Source of the DNA: Candidatus Zixiibacteriota bacterium
Lineage (GTDB): Bacteria; Zixibacteria; MSB-5A5; GN15; FEB-12
NCBI GenBank assembly: GCA_021163775.1
Contig: JAGGTI010000087.1
Span: 1 to 42,186, forward strand
Direction of reading: 5' to 3'
Length of the DNA stretch: 42,186 nucleotides
Every line of letters starts with the position of its first letter. Position 1 is the stretch's first letter. Below, in pieces: positions 37,048 to 42,186 of the stretch. The notes below the pieces were generated by a model. The model had not been told where the DNA came from. It saw nothing but the letters and a program-made list of their open reading frames with translations, and did no database searches. The position numbers were made by a program, and so were the translations under genes.

Positions 37048-39633
37048 ATGAATCGCTGGATAGCATACCTGACACTCACCTGCTGTGTTCTGCTCGGTCT
37101 GACCGCGACAGTAACGGCCAGAGAAGCCCAAATCAGTTACAAAGAAACTGCTGGACAACGCTTCCAGGAACGGCTGGCTACTGCTGTACCCCAAGTGATT
37201 CGCACCGCACACAGCCGCGGCAACATTCGGCTGGCGGTGGGCAACAACGGCACTTTCGGTACCTTTGGTCAGGTCATCATGGATCCGTTCAGTGGCGAAC
37301 CTTTGCCATCCTGCGAATATCCACGCGGTTCTGATGTCGTTTTTCTTTACATCGCCGCCATATGGATCGGTGCGGTTGTTAATGGTGACACCCTGGTGTC
37401 CTGCGGTTCGGAAGATTTTTACCAGACCGATGAACTCTGGCCCGATCTGCCCGAATTGGGCGGACAGTTCAAATATGGCTCCATTGATATCAACTCAAAG
37501 TACTATTCCGATGATGTTGAGGCATATTCCGAAGAAGATATCCTGGCTGAATACTATGATACAGAAACCTCGGCCAACCTGGTCGGGTACGATCCCACTG
37601 ACGCCCGAGGCCATAAACCCCTTGGGCTAAAAATCAAACAGCGCTCAATGGCCTGGAGTTACGAGTACGCCGATGACTTCATCCTGTTTGATTACGAAAT
37701 TTCCAACATTGGCACCGATCGGTTACGAAATGTTTTCATTGGCATTTGGGTCGATGGTGACACCTGGCACAGTTCTCGTAACACACCTGAAGGATGGGAT
37801 GACGACATCTCCGGTTTCTATCGAACCCACCCCGCCCCCGAAGGCTGTGGATTCATTGACACTGTCAATATCGCCTGGCACGCCGACAACGATGGCGATG
37901 GCATGCCGCGTGAAAACCCAAATCATTGGGATTATCGCTCTACCACCGGTATCGTGGGCACCCGAGTAGTTCGCACCCCGGCGGACTCGCTGGAATACTC
38001 TTTCAACTGGTGGATCATCAACTATTCAGATCCATCACTTGATTTCGGGCCTCGCATGCGAAGCACTGATACACGTCCATTCCGTAATTTCGGCACACGC
38101 CTGGGTACCCCTGAAGGCGACCGCAATAAGTACTATGTAATGAGTCAACCGGAATTTGACTACGACCTGATGTGGGTAGCCAAGGATCAGACCGGCGATG
38201 GCTGGTTGTCGCCTCCGGCCGAAGCCTCGATCTACGCCACGGGGTACGATTGCCGTTATCTTTTGTCTTTCGGGCCGTTTGATATCGAGCCGGGGCAGGC
38301 ACTCCCGGTCACTTTTGCCTGGGTTGGCGGTGAAGATTTCCACCAGAAGCCAAACGACATGTGGGACTATTTCGACCCTTACAACCCTGAAGTCTATTAT
38401 GATCGACTCAATTTCGACAACTTGGCCGCCAATGCGCGGTGGGCCTCATGGGTCTATGACAATCCGGGCGTCGATACCGACGGCGACGGCTACAAGGGCA
38501 AAGCACGCATCTGTATGGAAGGTGGTGGTTCTGATTCTACCGAGGTTGATTCCCTCTGGTATGAAGGTGATGGCGTACCTGACTTCCGAGGCGCAGGTCC
38601 ACCTCCGGCTCCAAAAATCAGAATTATCCCCTCACTTGGCAAACTCACCGTTCGTTTCAACGGTTACTACTCTGAGACTACAAAAGATGTATTCACCAAT
38701 CGAGCCGACTTTGAAGGCTATCGTATTTATGCCGCCCTTGATGACCGACCATCAAGCTTCTCATTGATCCGTTCTTTCGACCTGCTAAACTACAACCGCT
38801 TCGTTTGGATCGAAGGAGATGTTCGCCAAGGCTGGGTGCGCGATGAAACACCTTACACTCTGATACAACTTCGTTGCCTGCACGCTGACAGTTGTGACGA
38901 CACAACCTGGTCACCCCTGGATTATCCCAGCTACTCTCCTCTGGTAGTATCCAGTGATGAGATTTACTACTTCGAATGCCAGGATTTCAACCAATCAGAC
39001 CTGTCGGCCATTGATGGCATCCACAGAGTCTTCCCCAACGCGACTGATCCGGGAACTGACAGTTCTACCTGGCTGACCGATGATCTCGTCTATGACTATG
39101 GCGAGCCGCTCCCCAAGTTCTACGAATACGAGTACACACTGGATAACCTCTTGCCGACTATACCGTATTTCCTGGCGGTCACAGCTTTTGATCATGGTTC
39201 GCCCAACTCCGGCCTGAAATCGTTGGAGAACAAACCAGAAAATAGTTTCGTACAAGCCTATCCCCAGTTTTCATCAGAACACACAATTGAAACCAGTTTT
39301 GATGTCTTTGTCGTGCCTAATCCATACCGATTGGATGGCGGTTATCAGGATTGCGGCTTTGAAAATCGTTCGCGGTCAATCGCTGATCCAGATCGTGCGC
39401 GGCGGATTCAGTTTTTCAATCTACCGGTTGTCTGTAAGATCAGCATCTATTCGCTTGATGGCGATCTAATCCGAGAATGGCGGCATGACTCATCCCCGGG
39501 TAATCCTACATCGACACATGACAGTTGGGATTTGATCACCCGCAACTCGCAGACCGTGGTGTCAGGGCTATACTACTGGGTGGTAGAAGCCGAGGATAGA
39601 ACCCAGATCGGAAAGATGGCCATTATCAAATAG
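37048..39633 (+). CDS. Exported protein with NPYR-variant sorting domain, paralogue 2
   Basis: Two start codons are possible; I prefer the ATG at 37048, which has GAGGG 5 bases upstream, over the one at 37036. Residues 1-25 form a signal peptide (MNRWIAYLTLTCCVLLGLTA). The 861-residue body parallels paralogue 1: SFNWWIINYSDPSLDFGP, then VDTDGDGYKGK, then GYRIYAALDDRPSSFSL, LPTIPYFLAVTAFDHGSPNSG, and a C-terminal domain from about 752 starting with PNPYRLDGG and ending GKMAIIK. The second half is more alike than the first. No catalytic residues are recognised. It follows the terminator of paralogue 1 and ends 3 bases before the convergent MFS gene. Confidence 0.86.
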   Translation: MNRWIAYLTLTCCVLLGLTATVTAREAQISYKETAGQRFQERLATAVPQVIRTAHSRGNIRLAVGNNGTFGTFGQVIMDPFSGEPLPSCEYPRGSDVVFLYIAAIWIGAVVNGDTLVSCGSEDFYQTDELWPDLPELGGQFKYGSIDINSKYYSDDVEAYSEEDILAEYYDTETSANLVGYDPTDARGHKPLGLKIKQRSMAWSYEYADDFILFDYEISNIGTDRLRNVFIGIWVDGDTWHSSRNTPEGWDDDISGFYRTHPAPEGCGFIDTVNIAWHADNDGDGMPRENPNHWDYRSTTGIVGTRVVRTPADSLEYSFNWWIINYSDPSLDFGPRMRSTDTRPFRNFGTRLGTPEGDRNKYYVMSQPEFDYDLMWVAKDQTGDGWLSPPAEASIYATGYDCRYLLSFGPFDIEPGQALPVTFAWVGGEDFHQKPNDMWDYFDPYNPEVYYDRLNFDNLAANARWASWVYDNPGVDTDGDGYKGKARICMEGGGSDSTEVDSLWYEGDGVPDFRGAGPPPAPKIRIIPSLGKLTVRFNGYYSETTKDVFTNRADFEGYRIYAALDDRPSSFSLIRSFDLLNYNRFVWIEGDVRQGWVRDETPYTLIQLRCLHADSCDDTTWSPLDYPSYSPLVVSSDEIYYFECQDFNQSDLSAIDGIHRVFPNATDPGTDSSTWLTDDLVYDYGEPLPKFYEYEYTLDNLLPTIPYFLAVTAFDHGSPNSGLKSLENKPENSFVQAYPQFSSEHTIETSFDVFVVPNPYRLDGGYQDCGFENRSRSIADPDRARRIQFFNLPVVCKISIYSLDGDLIREWRHDSSPGNPTSTHDSWDLITRNSQTVVSGLYYWVVEAEDRTQIGKMAIIK

Positions 39634-39636
39634 AAA

Positions 39637-40854
39637 CTATTTTCGATTCAGAGTGTCGGGCAAACGACGCCCAAACCATAGGTAGCCCACGGCAGCCACC
39701 ACCGCCAATGAAGCAATCAACAGCCAGGCTAATTGCGGTTGATCCGAGAAATGGTCAAGGAACCAGCCACCGTAAAGCGGGCCAAGCGACCAACCACCAA
39801 CCATAAAAAACCCGTATATACCCATGTAACGACCGATCTTGCCCTCTGGCGCAAGGCTTGATGTAATCATCATTGATGGCGGTGACATCATCATCTCCCC
39901 GCTCGACACAATTATAATTATGAGTATCAGATAAACATACTGACCCGATAAGCCCAAAGCGCCGTAGCCGATGAAATACAGCATTGCACCAAAGGCAAGT
40001 TGTGTCGTGAACCGAAAACGCGATAAAAGTCTGGTAACGGGCAGTTGAGTAAAACCGACCAACAATCCGTTGATCGTGAACAACCAGCCAAGTTGCAATT
40101 CCGAGATACCGGTAGTATCAACGGTATAGACCGAAAAGGGTGCGATTAGTTGCGCCACAACCAGAAATAGCACCAGGCTCAGGACGCAATGTATGGCCAG
40201 ATTAGAATCATCCTTGATTGCCAGCAAATCCGAAATTCGAAAAGATTCCTTGTTTCGATTTTGCGTGGGTGACTTAAAGGCAAAAAGGAAAACCAATGCC
40301 GACGCCAGTGTCATCGCCGCCGAAACATAGAAAAGTACAGCATACGAACTGTGAGCCATGAAACCACCGATAGCAGGACCAGCCGCCCATCCCAGGTTGC
40401 CAGCTGAACGAGTCAGGGCGTAGCCATCAAGTCGCTTCTCTTTGGGTAAAATGTCGGACACCAGCGCATTTATTGTCGGCAAGTAGACAGCACCGAAAAT
40501 CGACTGGATCATCATCAGCACCGCAATCGTCCAAAAACCAAGATGGTAATAAATCGCCAGGCCAAGACTGAGGAAAGAAAAGGCTCGAACAATCTGGGTA
40601 TTGATCAGCAGGTTGCGACGACTCATGCGATCAGACAGCTCACCACCTAACGCCTGAAAAATGGCTCGTACAATTGCCATAGCACCGAAGAAAATACCGA
40701 TCTGGGTCATCGAGAGATCAAGTTGTTTGTGGAAATAGATAGATATGAAAGGTATCGAGGCGGCAAACCCCAAAGCCCCCACAAACCACCCAAGACAAAG
40801 CACCCAGAGGCTTCGCTCAAATTGTCGCAGATATGCTTGAAGACGTTCGATCAT
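39637..40854 (-). CDS. MFS (major facilitator superfamily) transporter
   Basis: About twelve hydrophobic segments with the MFS loop signature between helices 2 and 3 (GGELSDRMSRRNLL) place it as an inner-membrane secondary transporter of about 405 residues. The substrate is unknown; the pattern fits drug- or metabolite-efflux branches. The start is uncertain: I use the ATG at 40854 (MIERLQAYLRQFERSLWVL), a normal MFS beginning, but an in-frame ATG at 40896 with AGGGG upstream is also credible and would add a short hydrophobic stretch. It lies downstream of the glycosyltransferase-like gene on the same strand, possibly one operon. Confidence 0.87.
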   Translation of the reverse strand: MIERLQAYLRQFERSLWVLCLGWFVGALGFAASIPFISIYFHKQLDLSMTQIGIFFGAMAIVRAIFQALGGELSDRMSRRNLLINTQIVRAFSFLSLGLAIYYHLGFWTIAVLMMIQSIFGAVYLPTINALVSDILPKEKRLDGYALTRSAGNLGWAAGPAIGGFMAHSSYAVLFYVSAAMTLASALVFLFAFKSPTQNRNKESFRISDLLAIKDDSNLAIHCVLSLVLFLVVAQLIAPFSVYTVDTTGISELQLGWLFTINGLLVGFTQLPVTRLLSRFRFTTQLAFGAMLYFIGYGALGLSGQYVYLILIIIIVSSGEMMMSPPSMMITSSLAPEGKIGRYMGIYGFFMVGGWSLGPLYGGWFLDHFSDQPQLAWLLIASLAVVAAVGYLWFGRRLPDTLNRK

Positions 40855-40916
40855 TATTAGCTGAATATACCACGACAAAACTAACAGACCAACCATTAAC
40901 CCCTAACGTCAACTTG

Positions 40917-42053
40917 TCAGTCTGACGCGGTTATGGTTATCAGGAAATCAGCGCCGCGTGCGAAACCATCAATTTTATAATGCCCCCAACCTCGTTCGGA
41001 CATTCGGATCAGTTGTCCCGTTCGATGCAGTTCGGTCAATCGAGATCCGAAATCAGCGGCGGCGGCAAGATCACGAATCGCCTCACCGACTCCGCGATTC
41101 TCGATCAGGACCAAATTAAGAGGAGCAAACGAGCCAATCGTCGGCGTCAGTGCAAACATCGGCAACCCCAATCCCACCGCCCAGTTTGTCCGTTCGTGCG
41201 AGGGTGCCACCAGATAATCAGCCTTCGGTACCAATTTGGCCGACAGTTTAGCCTCCTCGCGTCGCTCAGTGAAGAAATGCATACGGACGCTATCAGGCAA
41301 TTCTGTCGATGCCAGCGCCCGATCCAAACGTCCCCCGCGCCGTACCAACACATCGGCGCGCCCCCCGCCTTTGACCACAGAATTAAGACCAGTAACAATC
41401 TTCACCACGTGCGCCGGCGGTTCTGCGCCGGATGACAGGAATAATCCGGTCAACGGCGCATCTTTGCTCAAGCGAGTCTGGCGATTCCGGTAGTCGTATT
41501 CGGCTCTTGCCACCAGTGCGTTTTCAATGCACAGCCCGGTTACCACTACCTGCGCCGATTCATACCCGGCATCGACAAACCGCCGGGCAACCTTATCCGT
41601 CGGCACCAGCACCGTGCCTGCCCCGGTCATCAGCGCTTCGTCCGACGCCACCAACTCACCATGTTGATACACTAGACCCGGACGCCCCCTGAAAACACCA
41701 ACCAGGATCGGATGAGCCACCACCAAAGTACCGAACACTCCAGCCCGAAATTTCCGTAGATCTCTTCCCAAAATCGTGAAACTGAGCGATGAGCCATTGT
41801 GATTACTGCGGCGCCGCAATCGACCGTACAGCCGTCGTCCCACCGGACCAGACGAACCGTTATGATACAACCAACGCGCCGCCTTCCATCCAATCAGAGA
41901 GAGACCTCGGGATTGCGCAAACACATCACCGACATTAAGTAATAGGTCGGAACGCTCCCTGTCGCGCAACTGCTCAAGTAAGCCATCCAGGTAGAACGGA
42001 TGCCCTCGCCCTATGTTCGTGTAGAGGAAATCTATTTCACCTGAATGTTTCAC
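40917..42053 (-). CDS. GT-B-like glycosyltransferase (MurG/MGDG-synthase-like)
   Basis: The 378-residue protein begins DFLYTNIGRGHPFYLDGLL, the loop that in GT-B enzymes of the MurG/MGDG-synthase kind binds the acceptor. Later come VLVPTDKVARRFVDAGY, VVVTGLCIENALVAR and a C-terminal helix typical of the fold. The second-half nucleotide-sugar region is divergent, so donor and acceptor cannot be named. The start is a GTG at 42053 without an obvious ribosome site; the frame is open for 12 more codons upstream but offers no better start codon, so the true N-terminus may differ. No signal peptide or transmembrane segment is seen, so it should be cytosolic or peripheral. Confidence 0.6.
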   Translation of the reverse strand: MKHSGEIDFLYTNIGRGHPFYLDGLLEQLRDRERSDLLLNVGDVFAQSRGLSLIGWKAARWLYHNGSSGPVGRRLYGRLRRRSNHNGSSLSFTILGRDLRKFRAGVFGTLVVAHPILVGVFRGRPGLVYQHGELVASDEALMTGAGTVLVPTDKVARRFVDAGYESAQVVVTGLCIENALVARAEYDYRNRQTRLSKDAPLTGLFLSSGAEPPAHVVKIVTGLNSVVKGGGRADVLVRRGGRLDRALASTELPDSVRMHFFTERREEAKLSAKLVPKADYLVAPSHERTNWAVGLGLPMFALTPTIGSFAPLNLVLIENRGVGEAIRDLAAAADFGSRLTELHRTGQLIRMSERGWGHYKIDGFARGADFLITITASD

Positions 42054-42099
42054 ATATTCAAGGTAGCCGTAACGATCCTCGGTGTCAAATCAAGGCAAC

Positions 42100-42127
42100 A
42101 AAAAAGGACCGGTCGGAAACCAGCCCT
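42100..42127 (-). terminator. Terminator of a minus-strand gene beyond the right edge
   Basis: On the minus strand, GGGCTGGT pairs with ACCGGTCC (two wobble pairs), closed by six T residues (42100-42105). It lies upstream of the glycosyltransferase gene and so should end an unseen gene to the right. Confidence 0.6.
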
Positions 42128-42186
42128 TCTTGCGCTAAGTGCAATTTTATTCAGCCAATAGCGGCCATTTCGGTCATGTCTATTAC

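Overview
The window carries about 50% GC bacterial DNA with 21 protein genes and no rRNA, tRNA, CRISPR array or insertion sequence that I can see. Five large exported proteins end in type IX secretion (Por) style C-terminal sorting domains: three in the YPNPFN class and two in an NPYR variant. Combined with paired M16 peptidases, a HEXXH metalloprotease of the DUF5117/DUF4953 kind, a PAS-LuxR regulator without a kinase, and a beta-CASP RNase, this points to the FCB superphylum. A candidate phylum such as Zixibacteria is my best guess. That placement is from memory of family distributions, not from a phylogeny.

Layout. 1-3409 (-) is a very long exported protein cut by the left edge; it is open for 1136 codons. 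3410-4289 is a non-coding gap with one copy of a dispersed stem-loop repeat. 4290-12840 (+) is a tight run of three secreted proteins with sorting domains: a subtilase with FG-GAP repeats, a beta-propeller-like protein and a CSLREA/beta-helix protein. pcm follows. A DUF819 membrane protein lies convergent to it, then a small protein joining a RelA/SpoT-type zinc-finger domain to a winged helix. 15545-18208 (+) is a secreted zinc metalloprotease. 18209-18705 is packed with palindromes. 18706-22272 (-) holds a LOG-family protein, a beta-CASP MBL hydrolase and phosphofructokinase, divergent from an alpha-glucan phosphorylase (+). Then come a triple-PAS LuxR-type regulator, a cupin and an exported VWA protein (all -). 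Next are an M16 peptidase pair (+), two paralogous exported proteins (+), and an MFS transporter plus a GT-B-like glycosyltransferase (-).

How the parts fit. The window is mostly envelope and secretome: roughly nine of 21 genes have N-terminal signal peptides. Central carbon storage (phosphorylase and Pfk, divergent across a 202 bp gap) and RNA/nucleotide housekeeping (beta-CASP hydrolase, LOG) sit in the middle.

I found no convincing new defence or mobile system. The most interesting unexplained signals are non-coding. Two REPIN-like elements are made of paired, inverted GYAGGG palindromes with a covarying stem pair. A stem-loop repeat recurs 23.7 kb apart with about 49 of 58 bases conserved. 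A perfect 20 bp palindrome lies just after a stop codon. The RIS/winged-helix fusion and the M16 pseudo-subunit with an extra C-terminal domain are the most unusual coding findings.
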